This document shows positions 55,091-64,000 of a stretch of DNA of 64,000 nucleotides, piece after piece. The stretch covers positions 4,712,001 to 4,776,000 of the forward strand of contig NZ_CP144164.1 of NCBI RefSeq assembly GCF_037478005.1. Direction: 5' to 3'. Each line of letters begins with the position of its first letter. Within the stretch, counting starts at the first letter, position 1. Origin of the DNA: Alteromonas sp. M12 (GTDB taxonomy: Bacteria > Pseudomonadota > Gammaproteobacteria > Enterobacterales > Alteromonadaceae). The translations under genes and the position numbers were made by a program. The notes under the pieces are model-generated. The model saw nothing but the letters and a program-made list of their open reading frames with translations. It searched no databases and had not been told where the DNA came from.

Positions 55091-55569
55091 GCTATCAGCG
55101 TGATCCTTGCTGTACCTAGTTCCACGTTTTTTATTGGTCTTTCTAGTCGACCTTAAGGCCCGAAATAAACCCGGGTTTGTAATTAAATTGTACTACCTAA
55201 TTGTATACACGGCTGAACAGGATTGATGTTCATTGCCGACGTTTTTATTACCGATAGGCCTCCTTAAAAAGTCACCTTCGATTTATTTACGTTATATAAC
55301 AAAACACTGTAACATACTCGGTAGAAAAGCCAGCTACAGCGCAGGTTAAGACGACATTTTTTTACGATTTACTTTACGCTTCAGTGCGTCGCTTAACTAT
55401 GTTTAATGATAGTCCAATTTTGTTTTTTTTCATGCAAAATTTAGCTGTTTCTTGGAACGTTTTTGACTAATAAAACAGCAGTTATAATTTATAGTTAGAT
55501 CACTACTTGGCAACTATTGGCTAAGTCTTTGTATCCACAACAGTGTTTAATAAAAAAGAGGTTTTTTGC
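55091..55569. other. fkpA-greB intergenic region, about 480 bp
   Basis: No credible gene. It contains a perfect 12-bp palindrome AAACCCGGGTTT at 55167-55178 and becomes AT-rich towards greB, where the promoter should lie. No tRNA- or sRNA-like structure with its own terminator was recognised. Confidence 0.45.
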
Positions 55570-56043
55570 TTGAGAACCCCGTTAATTACCCGCAAGGGTT
55601 ACCAACAATTACAGAATGAACTCGAACACTTATGGCGAGTAGAGCGTCCTGAAACAACGAAAAAGGTAACTTGGGCCGCAAGCTTAGGTGATCGCAGTGA
55701 AAACGCCGATTATCAGTACAATAAGAAACGTTTGCGAGAAATTGACAGACGCATTCGCTATCTCACAAAAAGTCTCAAACATTTAAAAGTAGTCGACTAT
55801 TCACCACAGCAAGAAGGCAAAGTATTTTTTGGTGCCTGGGTGGAAATAGAAAATGAAGACGACAAAACCTTACGCTTACAAATTGTCGGCTACGACGAAA
55901 TCTTTTCCCGTAAAGATTGTATTTCCATCGACTCTCCCATGGCGCGAGCATTATTGAAGAAGGAAGTTGACGAGGAAGCAACCGTGCGCACCGAGGCCGG
56001 TGAGTTCAATTGGTTAATAAAAAGTATTGAATATGAAAAATAA
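55570..56043 (+). CDS. greB: Transcription elongation factor GreB
   Basis: A 157-residue factor that stimulates transcript cleavage in backtracked RNA polymerase. The start is a TTG with AAGAGG 8 bp upstream, giving MRTPLITRKGYQQLQNEL, which matches the E. coli start MKTPLVTREGY and length (158). A GTG nine codons earlier adds residues not found in GreB. The N-terminal coiled coil with ASLGDRSENADYQYNKKRLREID and the C-terminal FKBP-like domain (FFGAWVEIEN, GRKD-like SRKDCISIDSPMARALL) are complete. tex follows after about 120 bp, an order shared with enterics. Confidence 0.96.
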   Translation: MRTPLITRKGYQQLQNELEHLWRVERPETTKKVTWAASLGDRSENADYQYNKKRLREIDRRIRYLTKSLKHLKVVDYSPQQEGKVFFGAWVEIENEDDKTLRLQIVGYDEIFSRKDCISIDSPMARALLKKEVDEEATVRTEAGEFNWLIKSIEYEK

Positions 56044-56162
56044 CCACGGTTAAGTGTTTTTTATCTTCAGCTGCACTGTTAAAGTTGCGGCTGTTTATTT
56101 TTGGGCTCTAATTAGCCTATTTTCAGTTTTCCAAGGCGATAACGCCTTATCAAGGGTCTTGT

Positions 56163-58511
56163 ATGATCATCGAAAAAATTGCTAGCGAACTCAGCGTTGA
56201 GCAGAAACAAGTTAACGCTGCTGTTGAATTATTAGACGGCGGTGCAACAGTACCGTTTATAGCTCGTTATAGAAAAGAAGCCACCTTTGGCCTGGATGAC
56301 GCGCAGTTAAGAGCGTTAGAGCAACGTTTAGGCTACTTACGCGAAATGCAGGAGCGTATGGTGGTGATCCTGAAATCTATTGATGAGCAGGGCAAATTAA
56401 CGCCAGAGTTGAGTCAAAAGATACGGGCGTCTGAAAATAAAACCGAATTGGAAGATTTATATTTACCATTCAAACCGAAACGACGCACCAAAGGGCAGAT
56501 TGCCATAGAGGCAGGTTTAGAACCATTAGCCGACAAGCTGTTTGCTAATCAACAACTCAATCCAGAAACAGAAGCTGAGAGTTTCGTCAATCCAGAGGCC
56601 GGTGTCGCGGATGTAAAAAGTGCATTAGACGGTGCCAAATATATTTTAATGGAACGCTTCTCTGAAGATGCTGCGTTACTGCAAAAAGTGCGTCGCTATT
56701 TACAGCAAAATGCACATATCCGAAGTACTGTGGTCAGTGGTAAAGAAAAAGAAGCAGCTAAATATTCTGATTATTTTGCACATAGCGAAAAAATCAGTAA
56801 AGTCCCCTCACATCGAGCTCTAGCCATGTTTCGTGGGCGCAATGAAGGGTTACTTCAAGTCAACCTTGATGCAGATCCGCAACGGGAAGAAAACGACCGC
56901 AGTGCTTATTGCGAAAGTATCATACGCGAGCATTTGAATTTGCAATTTAATGGTAAGCCTGCCGATGCATGGTTAGCGACTGTTGTGCAATGGACGTGGA
57001 AAGTAAAAATCCAATTGCATATGGAATCTGAATTGTTTGGTGCCATCAGAGAACAAGCTGAAGAAGAAGCTATTGGTGTTTTTGCTCGTAATTTAAATGA
57101 CTTATTAATGGCCGCTCCGGCGGGCGCTAAAGTCACTATGGGTTTAGATCCTGGTTTACGTACGGGTGTAAAAGTCGCTGTAGTAGATACCACAGGTAAA
57201 GTTGTAGCGACAAACACAATATTTCCACATGTACCGCAAAATCAGTGGGACAAATCGTTACGTACACTAGCCAACTTATGCAAACAGTATAAAGTCCAGC
57301 TAATCAGTATTGGCAACGGCACAGGCTCAAGGGAAACCGACAAACTTGTGGCGGAGCTGATTAAATCAGCGCCAGAATTAAACCTACGTAAAATTGTTGT
57401 CAGCGAAGCTGGCGCCTCGGTTTATTCTGCATCTGAGTTGGCGTCTCAGGAGCTACCTGGGATGGACGTATCCTTGCGTGGGGCAGTGTCCATCGCTCGC
57501 AGACTACAAGATCCATTGGCTGAGCTTGTGAAAATTGAGCCTAAGGCGATCGGAGTAGGTCAGTACCAGCATGACGTTAGCCAGAGTAATCTTGGTAAAT
57601 CTCTAGAGCATGTTATTGAAGATTGTGTAAATGCGGTAGGCGTCGATGTGAACACCGCATCTCCCGCACTTTTATCTCATGTATCTGGTTTGAACCGGAC
57701 GTTAGCGCAAAATATAGTGATGTTTCGTGATCAACATGGCGCGTTTACCCAACGAAAAGATTTATTGAATGTTGAAAGATTGGGCCCAAAGGCCTATGAG
57801 CAGGCAGCTGGATTCTTAAGAATCGTTAACGGCAGCAATCCATTAGATGCCTCAGCGGTGCACCCTGAAGCTTACCCTGTGGTGAATGAAATCGTGGATA
57901 GAACAGCTTGCGCAGTGAACGATCTGATTGGCAACAAAGAAGTTCTTAAAGCGTTATCTCCCGAGACCTATACCAACGAGAATTTCGGTTTACCCACAGT
58001 CACCGATATAATCGCCGAACTTGAGAAGCCCGGTCGCGATCCCCGTCCTGAGTTTAAAACCGCTGCATTCAAAGAGGGTGTTGAAAAAATATCTGACTTG
58101 AAAGAAGGCATGATTTTAGAAGGTGTAGTCAGCAATGTTGCTAATTTCGGTGCATTTGTCGATGTAGGTGTACATCAAGATGGTTTGGTACACATCTCCG
58201 CTATGACTAACAAGTTTATTTCTGATCCCAGAGAAGTGGTAAAAGCTGGTGACATCGTTAAGGTGAAAGTCATTGAAGTAGATGAGCAGCGTAAGCGAAT
58301 TGCTTTCACCATGAAGTTAGATGACAACACTGCCAAACCTCAAGGGGCTAGAGACAATCATTCAAAAGCCGACAATAGAGGCACCAATAAACACGCCAAG
58401 CCGACTAAAAACCAAGGCCGAGATAATCATCGCAAAAAATCCCCCGCCCAAGGTAATGCTGCCATGGGTAACGCCTTTGCGGATGCGTTTGCTAAAGCGA
58501 AACAAAAGTAA
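56163..58511 (+). CDS. tex: RNA-binding transcriptional accessory protein Tex
   Basis: A 782-residue nucleic-acid-binding protein of the Tex/YhgF family, acting in transcription and RNA metabolism. Domains in order: N-terminal helical Tex region ([19 protein letters not shown]), YqgF-like RNase H fold ([17 protein letters not shown] near 325), helix-hairpin-helix ([21 protein letters not shown], about 495-560) and a C-terminal S1 RNA-binding domain ([22 protein letters not shown], about 650-720). The basic, disordered tail (Lys/Asn/Arg-rich) is longer than in E. coli. Confidence 0.96.
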   Translation: MIIEKIASELSVEQKQVNAAVELLDGGATVPFIARYRKEATFGLDDAQLRALEQRLGYLREMQERMVVILKSIDEQGKLTPELSQKIRASENKTELEDLYLPFKPKRRTKGQIAIEAGLEPLADKLFANQQLNPETEAESFVNPEAGVADVKSALDGAKYILMERFSEDAALLQKVRRYLQQNAHIRSTVVSGKEKEAAKYSDYFAHSEKISKVPSHRALAMFRGRNEGLLQVNLDADPQREENDRSAYCESIIREHLNLQFNGKPADAWLATVVQWTWKVKIQLHMESELFGAIREQAEEEAIGVFARNLNDLLMAAPAGAKVTMGLDPGLRTGVKVAVVDTTGKVVATNTIFPHVPQNQWDKSLRTLANLCKQYKVQLISIGNGTGSRETDKLVAELIKSAPELNLRKIVVSEAGASVYSASELASQELPGMDVSLRGAVSIARRLQDPLAELVKIEPKAIGVGQYQHDVSQSNLGKSLEHVIEDCVNAVGVDVNTASPALLSHVSGLNRTLAQNIVMFRDQHGAFTQRKDLLNVERLGPKAYEQAAGFLRIVNGSNPLDASAVHPEAYPVVNEIVDRTACAVNDLIGNKEVLKALSPETYTNENFGLPTVTDIIAELEKPGRDPRPEFKTAAFKEGVEKISDLKEGMILEGVVSNVANFGAFVDVGVHQDGLVHISAMTNKFISDPREVVKAGDIVKVKVIEVDEQRKRIAFTMKLDDNTAKPQGARDNHSKADNRGTNKHAKPTKNQGRDNHRKKSPAQGNAAMGNAFADAFAKAKQK

Positions 58512-58546
58512 GGTTTTTGATCTTAATTGCTAATTGTTAAGGTTGT

Positions 58547-58578
58547 CCTCACACATAGGGTAATACTTGTGTGTGAGG
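58547..58578. repeat. Inverted repeat downstream of tex
   Basis: Perfect 9-bp arms CCTCACACA/TGTGTGAGG around a 14-nt loop, 36 bp after the tex stop codon. No T-run follows; possibly an mRNA 3'-end structure ahead of the real terminator. Confidence 0.45.
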
Positions 58579-58646
58579 AAACTGACAACAAAAGTATTGT
58601 ATGGATCAGTAGCCGGATATTGTGAGGTTAGATAAACAAAGAATAT

Positions 58647-58671
58647 AAAAGTAAGTGAACACTTACTTTTT
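58647..58671. terminator. Bidirectional terminator between tex and the SprA-like gene
   Basis: Perfect 11-bp arms AAAAGTAAGTG/CACTTACTTTT with a two-base spacer; T-rich on both strands, and 9 bp from the end of the convergent gene. Suited to stop transcription from either side. Confidence 0.82.
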
Positions 58672-58679
58672 CAAAAAGA

Positions 58680-59654
58680 CTAGGCGCTAAATTGCAATTG
58701 TGAAGATCGAGGTTCAGATACTTTCTGATAAAAATTTTCAATAACCGATACCCGCTGTAAAATTCCGCTATCTCTATTTTCAAGACGTTCACGGTTTTGC
58801 TCTAAGCTAGCAACATCGGCACTTTGGTCCAGCGAGCGAGTGGGTGGTTCAGCTGCAAACCCATCCACAATTTCATCTAAATTTGGGGTGTTTGCGGCAA
58901 TAGGGTTTTCCGCAGACTCAATACCCTGTGAATTTAACGAGTCGCCTAGCTGTTGTTCTATATTGTTAGTGACAGCTTGTTTAGCACTCTCTGCTTTTTC
59001 TCGCGCAATATCAGAGCGCGCTTCCGTCGCTATCTTAGTTGCTTCACTAGCAACCCGTAAATCTTGTGCGGAAGGATCAGCTGGAGCCAGCGCAGCAGCC
59101 CGTACTTGCTGCATTTTTCGGATGGTTTCTTCTGGGGTATCTTCCTCAGAAATGTCGATAGACACTTCCCCCCCAACAGCATATTGATTGCCATCAGGTC
59201 CATTTTCATATTCATAGGTAGGTGATGCAGCATATTGCCCACCCACTGCCGCATGTGCTTGTTCATGTGAACGTACTTCGGCATCACGGCTTTTAAGTTC
59301 TTCTATCTCTTGTTGATCTGCTAATTGTTGTTGTTGCTGTTTGCTTTCAGCATCTTCTTTGCCCGCACTAGGATCTTCAGCATTATCTTTGTCAGCTAAA
59401 TTTTCTTGTGTGCGATCATTTTGTGTTTGATTATTTTGTTGTGCTTGAGGTCGCTCATAGGTGACCTGAACTTGCTGACTGGGGGTTTTAACACGGTCTG
59501 ACTCCGAGCCCAATCCACTTTCAGCCGCAGAATTTTCTGCATTGCTTGTTTGCGGGATGGTTTCTCGTTGTTGATTGTCTCTCCGAGCAGCATCAGTACT
59601 GACATTATTCGTGGGGAATAATATTGCTGTTGGAGTTGGGGTGACAATATTCAT
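58680..59654 (-). CDS. SprA-related putative metalloprotease (CJM1_0395 family)
   Basis: A 324-residue protein with a conserved central domain and disordered flanks. The core RSHEQAHAAVGGQYAASPTY contains the HExxH zinc site (His130, Glu131, His134), followed by YENGPDGNQYAVGGEVSIDIS and IRKMQQVRAAALAPADPSAQDLRVA, the signature of the SprA-related family. The first 110 residues are Gln/Asn/Asp/Glu-rich, and the last 90 are variable. No signal peptide is seen. A small gene of unknown function precedes it by 18 bp, apparently in one operon. The protease activity is predicted, and the substrate is unknown. Confidence 0.83.
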   Translation of the reverse strand: MNIVTPTPTAILFPTNNVSTDAARRDNQQRETIPQTSNAENSAAESGLGSESDRVKTPSQQVQVTYERPQAQQNNQTQNDRTQENLADKDNAEDPSAGKEDAESKQQQQQLADQQEIEELKSRDAEVRSHEQAHAAVGGQYAASPTYEYENGPDGNQYAVGGEVSIDISEEDTPEETIRKMQQVRAAALAPADPSAQDLRVASEATKIATEARSDIAREKAESAKQAVTNNIEQQLGDSLNSQGIESAENPIAANTPNLDEIVDGFAAEPPTRSLDQSADVASLEQNRERLENRDSGILQRVSVIENFYQKVSEPRSSQLQFSA

Positions 59655-59672
59655 CAGAAACGGCCTTGAGCC

Positions 59673-59993
59673 CTAAGCCAACTCATCAATGATACGACCG
59701 ACCGTATCATTGGCCACTTCCAATACTTTGCCAGATGCCAAAGCATTGCGACTATTAATTTGAAGGGAAAGTAAGTTATCAGTCAAGGAGTCGCCGCCAG
59801 TAGGCAGTAGTTGACTAACTTGGCCTAACTGCTGAGTTGCAGCATTAGCTAACACGTCTTGCGGCGTTTGAGCTTGACTATTGCTTTGCGCAATACCCAG
59901 CGAAGCCTCAGTGATACCTTGCTGCGCACGGTTCAACCCAAGCGTCCCAGATATGATCGCTGAATTCACATTATTGCTTACATCAAATGCCAT
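59673..59993 (-). CDS. Small conserved-looking protein upstream of the SprA-like gene, unknown function
   Basis: A 106-residue protein with no signal peptide or membrane segment, composed mainly of Ala, Gln, Asn, Ser and Leu. It has an N-terminal amphipathic segment (NSAIISGTLGLNRAQQGITEA) and a C-terminal one (LLSLQINSRNALASGKVLEVANDTVGRIIDELA). This pattern resembles the helix-forming ends of flagellar axial or hook-type proteins, and the C-terminus has their typical hydrophobic spacing, but no family could be named. It is 18 bp upstream of the SprA-like gene and likely its partner or substrate (inference). Confidence 0.6.
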   Translation of the reverse strand: MAFDVSNNVNSAIISGTLGLNRAQQGITEASLGIAQSNSQAQTPQDVLANAATQQLGQVSQLLPTGGDSLTDNLLSLQINSRNALASGKVLEVANDTVGRIIDELA

Positions 59994-60047
59994 AGATAAC
60001 CCCCATTACCTGTGCAAATTATAGCCTATTCCAATTAAATTGGAAAC

Positions 60048-60827
60048 CTAGCTCGTTATGTTTAAGCATTTAAACAAAATAGCAATAAACTCATCCGGAT
60101 GGGAAATGAAAGGCGCATGGGAAGCATGGGGGAAAACATGCGTAAAATCAGACAATTGCGAATTCTCAATGAGAGGGATCGCTTTGGCTGGCACTAAACT
60201 ATCGAGGCGTCCATACAGGCGAAACGTAGGACACTTAATACCACCTACTTGTGCTCTTAAATCTGTGTTAGCCAGAATATTTAGCCCTGCCCGTAACGCA
60301 ATATCATCTGGAATCGGATATTGCTGAATATGTGATTTGATTAATTTTATATCCTGTTTAGCAGATTCACTTCCCATCGCTTGAATCGCCATGAATCGGT
60401 CGAGTGTTTTACTGAAGTCTTGTTCCAGTTGACGTGTAAATGCCTGTAGAACATTTGCTTTTATTCCGGGCCACCCCTGTGCTTCGGAAAATTTTGGCGA
60501 ACTAGCCACTAGCACTAAATTTTCACATTGTTCAGGTCGGCTAATGGCAAGTTGTTGAGCGACTAAACCGCCAAGAGACCAACCGATAAAACTAGACTTG
60601 TCCGGGATGCAATCAGCAACCATACTGCAAACTGAATCTAAGTCATATTGAGCCGGTAATACATCTGCATTGCGCCCAAAACCAGGCAAATCAAGCAGAG
60701 TGATACGAAAATATTGTTCCAAAATGTGGCTAATAGGTTCCCAAACACCGCTGTTGAGCCCCCAACCATGTAGTAAGACTAGATTGGGACCTTGTCCACG
60801 AGTTTCAAAAAAAAGGGAGTTGCTCAT
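60048..60827 (-). CDS. bioH: Pimeloyl-[acyl-carrier protein] methyl ester esterase BioH
   Basis: A 259-residue alpha/beta hydrolase that frees pimeloyl-ACP from its methyl ester in biotin synthesis. LVLLHGWGLNSGVW forms the oxyanion region, Ser84 lies in the elbow GWSLGG (Ser82 in E. coli), the Asp lies in LYGRLDSLVP and the His in PHASHAPF. It is divergent from gntX/comF, the same arrangement as E. coli bioH-gntX. Confidence 0.93.
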   Translation of the reverse strand: MSNSLFFETRGQGPNLVLLHGWGLNSGVWEPISHILEQYFRITLLDLPGFGRNADVLPAQYDLDSVCSMVADCIPDKSSFIGWSLGGLVAQQLAISRPEQCENLVLVASSPKFSEAQGWPGIKANVLQAFTRQLEQDFSKTLDRFMAIQAMGSESAKQDIKLIKSHIQQYPIPDDIALRAGLNILANTDLRAQVGGIKCPTFRLYGRLDSLVPAKAIPLIENSQLSDFTHVFPHASHAPFISHPDEFIAILFKCLNITS

Positions 60828-60853
60828 TGGGCTCTCATTTAATAAGGAATTTT

Positions 60854-61606
60854 ATGGGACTAAGTCACTTTTACTTTACGTCAGCAAATATTAGCAAATG
60901 GCGCAATTTTAGTAAAAAAGTAACAACCTGGTTGGAACTAAATCAGCACTGTGTTTTATGTCACCAACCTAGTGGATATTTAATCTGCGATTATTGCGAT
61001 AGTGATATTACATATTTCGAGCTTGAAAAATACCAATTCGACCTACTAAACAATGTTGCAGTGTGTTTAGGATTATCTTCTGCAAATTTCGACAGTTTAA
61101 CTGCACTTGCCGAATACCAATGGCCGCTCTCAAACTTAATAACCCAGTTAAAATTTCACAACAAAAGCATCCATGCCAGAGGCTTAGCACAATTATTCTG
61201 TGCGCACGCTAGGCCACCACAATCCCAGTTACCGCAAGCAATTATTCCTATTCCACTGCACACTTCTAGATTAGCGCAAAGAAAGTATAATCAAGCCGCC
61301 ATAATTGCGTTAGAAATAGCTAAACAAAGCGGCATCCCCTGTTTAACCGATACCCTAGCGCGACCGAAAAAAACCTTAGCACAAACCGAATTGACAGCGC
61401 AGCAACGACAAAAAAACATTAAAGATGCATTTGCAATTAATCAGCCATTAACGAAGCAGGTTAATCATATTGCTTTGTTTGATGATGTTGTAACAACGGG
61501 AGCAACCTTGAATTCTGCTGCCGAAGCTATTCGCAGCGAATATCCGCAAATGCAAATTGACGCGTGGTCAATTTGCATTACTCCGAAAAATAATAAACCT
61601 GACTAA
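60854..61606 (+). CDS. gntX: ComF/GntX family amidophosphoribosyltransferase-like protein
   Basis: A 250-residue protein of the ComF family with an N-terminal four-cysteine zinc finger (CVLCHQPSGYLICDYC, near residues 35-50) and a C-terminal phosphoribosyltransferase fold with HIALFDDVVTTGATL (near 210-225). The ATG with AAGGA 5 bp upstream was preferred to a TTG nine codons before it. ComF proteins act in DNA uptake in competent bacteria; in E. coli GntX permits use of DNA as nutrient. It lies beside bioH as in enterics. Confidence 0.9.
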   Translation: MGLSHFYFTSANISKWRNFSKKVTTWLELNQHCVLCHQPSGYLICDYCDSDITYFELEKYQFDLLNNVAVCLGLSSANFDSLTALAEYQWPLSNLITQLKFHNKSIHARGLAQLFCAHARPPQSQLPQAIIPIPLHTSRLAQRKYNQAAIIALEIAKQSGIPCLTDTLARPKKTLAQTELTAQQRQKNIKDAFAINQPLTKQVNHIALFDDVVTTGATLNSAAEAIRSEYPQMQIDAWSICITPKNNKPD

Positions 61607-61613
61607 TCTTAAA

Positions 61614-64000
61614 TTAATCAATAAATCCGGACATGAAAATTGCGTTCCCCATTAGTCGGCTAGTCCCGTACCAAACACCACGGAAATTGGGATTATTCAC
61701 AAATCCAATGACTCGCCCCTTGCCAAATCGATGAGCAACGATGGCAGCTGAATCGGATATAAGATCTTGCATCTCATCAGAGGCATATCCAGCCATTAAT
61801 GGCTTTTCGGCGTACTGAGCGACGGTAATAAAGGGTTTGTCGGGCATCATGAGTATGTCAGTAGTATTGCGAAACACCGGTAATAACGCTCGGCTATAAC
61901 CAAACCCAAGGGGATGACTAATATCTAGTTTAGTTTCGAATACAGCCCCGGCTATACGCTGTTTTGCAGCAAATGCTTCTCTGTCAGCAAAACTAAGATT
62001 ACTAGCATTGAAGGCATCCTGTATTTCCGATTTTTTCATGAAATTGGCTTTTAACCAGCCATTATCACTTAAAAATTTAGTTCCAGATTGTTGACCAATT
62101 AACACTCCGCCTTGATCAACCCATTCGGCGACTTTCTCAATGACATCGTCTGGCAATTTTGAGTATTTTCCACTGACCCATATCATGTGAGTGTAACTAG
62201 ACATATCTAATCCGGATAGACGATCCATATCAATAATAGATACAGGCATTCCCACTCGAGTATCTAAATAATGCCAAGTTTCACCTGCTTCATATTGATT
62301 GACACCTAAACCGCCAACAATCATCACTTTAGGCAAGGTAACCGGCGCCATTTTAGAACTACCTAAATCAATACCTTGGCCTGTTAAACCACTTTCAATT
62401 GACCAAACAGGTATATTCAGCTCGGTAGATAAGGATTGAATTTTTGCAAACATATCGTCTGGCTGATTAAGCCCTGTAGGTATGACGATTGAACCTGATG
62501 AAAAGCTAATGGTTCCACTACTGGTTTTCGCCGAAAACGCCGTTTCTGCGGCACGGACTTTTATGCCACTTTGCAATAATCGCTGCAGTAATTTAGGCGC
62601 CTTGTAATCTTGCCAACTGAAGCCATATGCATAAGCCCCCGATTTCAAGGCTGGTAATTTATCTACTCTCAATTCAGCTTGCTTATCAGCATAAGAGAGT
62701 TTTCGGAAGTCGCCTTTGTCTACTTCAGTGTATTGAAGGTTAAAAGCTAAGGGTAAATTCCAATTGGAAACATCGTAAAAGGTATTATCGACAAAACGTT
62801 TACGAGTGGAGAATATCGATTTTACCAAACGATATCTCGGCTGATCCGTTGGCACAAATATGCTGTCCACTGAGTGATAAGTCAGATCATCTATTTCAGC
62901 ATTTTTGTTTAATGGATAATGTTCAATTTTATGTTGCTGTAGTATTTTCATCAGCTCATTAAAGCGACTTTTGTCATGACTTTCGCTGATTAAATAGCCT
63001 TTTACTCGATCATCTTTAATCAATTCTTTGGTTTCTTGATTGAAACTAGACTGATACTCAATAAGCGCTTGTTTATTCGCAAGTGCGCCTTTGAAGGTAG
63101 ATAACGAAGTAGTGACCTGGTTTTGAATCGTATCTGAGAATGCAAGAGGTCCATTTACGGTATCTTGTAAATGCCCACGACTACTGGCTTGCTCAAATAA
63201 AATACCTATAGATCCTAGCGCATCGGGATAAGTTGAACCTTTCCCGTAGTAGAAGTCATCATAGGCTTCTTGAGTGAAATACAACTGTTTGCTGTCATCT
63301 AACGCAGCCGCATGGAAATTGGCCAAGGCCTCGGTGAGCTTGACGTTTTGTTCTGGTGTCCAAGGGTTTTTGCGCGACGAAATACCTGGTTGGAAAAAGA
63401 AAGTGCTGTTAGATCCCATTTCATGAAAGTCAGTTAATACATGGGGACGCCATTGTTGAAACTGCTTGATACGCGCACGAGATTCAGGATGGGTCAGCAA
63501 TAACCAATCACGATTCAAATCAAACCAATAGTGATTTACCCTGCCTCTAGGCCAGCGTTGACTTAGCTCTCGACTATTTGGATCAGATACAAGGTTTTGA
63601 CTTTTATGCATATTCGCCCAATGAGCAAATCGCGCTAAACCATCAGGGTTAATAGATGGGTCTAGCAACACCACATTATTTTCTAATAATTTATCTACTT
63701 CAGGCCCTTGTGCTGCCGCCAAGTAGTAAGCGACGAGTAAAGATGCATTGGAGCCTGACGATTCGTCACCGTGAACACTGTAACCCATCCAAAGTACCAG
63801 CGGGTCGCTACTGTTTGATTTGGCCCCTTGCTCAATCACTTGTAAATGACGTTTCTGGATGTCTTTTATATTTTTTTGGTTATCAGCAGAGGTGATAGTC
63901 ATTAACAGCAGACGGCGATTTTCATGGGTTCTACCGGTGTCAGTTAAACTAACCCGATCGGACGTTTCAGCCAACACTTCCATATAACGAACTATTTGAT
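61614..64000 (-). CDS. M14 family zinc carboxypeptidase, cut by the window end
   Basis: Second secreted-type M14 peptidase, a paralogue of the one at 27.8-30.4 kb: SVHGDESSGSNASLL (zinc His and Glu), FDLNRDW, DFHEMGSNSTFFF (third ligand) and ILFEQASSRG (catalytic Glu) correspond in order, and the long C-terminal region is alike (VMIVGGLGVNQYEAGE; HMIWVSGKY). The frame remains open through the first codons upstream of an internal Met at 63983 to the edge of the window, and the family's N-terminal strand begins before it, so the signal peptide and start are outside. It ends 7 bp beyond the convergent gntX stop. Confidence 0.87.
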   Translation of the reverse strand, partial: QIVRYMEVLAETSDRVSLTDTGRTHENRRLLLMTITSADNQKNIKDIQKRHLQVIEQGAKSNSSDPLVLWMGYSVHGDESSGSNASLLVAYYLAAAQGPEVDKLLENNVVLLDPSINPDGLARFAHWANMHKSQNLVSDPNSRELSQRWPRGRVNHYWFDLNRDWLLLTHPESRARIKQFQQWRPHVLTDFHEMGSNSTFFFQPGISSRKNPWTPEQNVKLTEALANFHAAALDDSKQLYFTQEAYDDFYYGKGSTYPDALGSIGILFEQASSRGHLQDTVNGPLAFSDTIQNQVTTSLSTFKGALANKQALIEYQSSFNQETKELIKDDRVKGYLISESHDKSRFNELMKILQQHKIEHYPLNKNAEIDDLTYHSVDSIFVPTDQPRYRLVKSIFSTRKRFVDNTFYDVSNWNLPLAFNLQYTEVDKGDFRKLSYADKQAELRVDKLPALKSGAYAYGFSWQDYKAPKLLQRLLQSGIKVRAAETAFSAKTSSGTISFSSGSIVIPTGLNQPDDMFAKIQSLSTELNIPVWSIESGLTGQGIDLGSSKMAPVTLPKVMIVGGLGVNQYEAGETWHYLDTRVGMPVSIIDMDRLSGLDMSSYTHMIWVSGKYSKLPDDVIEKVAEWVDQGGVLIGQQSGTKFLSDNGWLKANFMKKSEIQDAFNASNLSFADREAFAAKQRIAGAVFETKLDISHPLGFGYSRALLPVFRNTTDILMMPDKPFITVAQYAEKPLMAGYASDEMQDLISDSAAIVAHRFGKGRVIGFVNNPNFRGVWYGTSRLMGNAIFMSGFID

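Noticed and set aside
1..64000. tRNA, rRNA, riboswitch, prophage, toxin-antitoxin or defence genes
   Set aside because: None recognised on either strand by reading; short structured RNAs could be missed without a covariance-model search.

Overview
The window looks like chromosomal DNA of a marine gammaproteobacterium of the Alteromonadales (Paraglaciecola/Glaciecola/Alteromonas type). This rests on moderately AT-rich DNA, gammaproteobacterial operons (prmA-dusB-fis, hslO-hslR, yheSTU, slyX/fkpA), large TonB-dependent receptors, secreted peptidases and a full type II secretion operon. No rRNA, tRNA, insertion sequence, prophage or CRISPR array was seen. The genus is inferred from protein character only, not from a search.

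Layout. 0-2.4 kb: secreted S10 carboxypeptidase and a family-3 solute-binding protein. 2.5-9.3 kb: core genes prmA, dusB-fis, purH, a PspB-like small membrane protein behind a sigma-54-like promoter, purD and a VF530-type protein, interrupted by a REP array at 6.9-7.2 kb. 9.3-15 kb: DEDD exonuclease, small ion channel, cupin, PrkB-type kinase with a Gfo/Idh/MocA oxidoreductase, and ompR-envZ. 15.2-32.3 kb: an accessory block with a leucine-rich-repeat protein, two TonB-dependent receptors, the dgcN-dgcA D-glutamate pair with a LysR regulator, a D-aminoacylase, an M14 peptidase and an NhaC-type antiporter. 32.3-47.4 kb: hslO-hslR, gspC to gspN, yrfG, nudE and cysQ. 47.4-55 kb: YceI protein, a second REP array, yheU-yheT-TIGR02444-yheS, yheV, slyX, a WD40 lipoprotein and fkpA. 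55.5-64 kb: greB, tex, a SprA-related putative metalloprotease with a small partner, bioH, gntX/comF and a second M14 peptidase cut by the window edge.

How the genes fit together. Many core genes (prkB, yheU/T/S/V, slyX, fkpA, ompR-envZ, hslO/R, yrfG, nudE, greB, tex, bioH, gntX) also lie close together in E. coli. The window therefore looks like a rearranged version of one ancestral neighbourhood, with accessory genes inserted between envZ and hslO. The accessory block reads as a D-amino-acid or D-glutamate-containing peptide utilisation locus: receptors for uptake, a carboxypeptidase and D-aminoacylase to release D-residues, DgcN/DgcA to convert D-glutamate through N-acetyl intermediates, a LysR regulator and an antiporter.

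The least routine signals are: the D-amino-acid locus; two tandem arrays of GTAG-headed REP palindromes that share one A/B architecture despite different stems; the sigma-54-like promoter before the PspB-like gene; a double AAACCGGTTT palindrome upstream of a receptor gene; the strictly 22-residue repeat protein; and the SprA-like protease pair.
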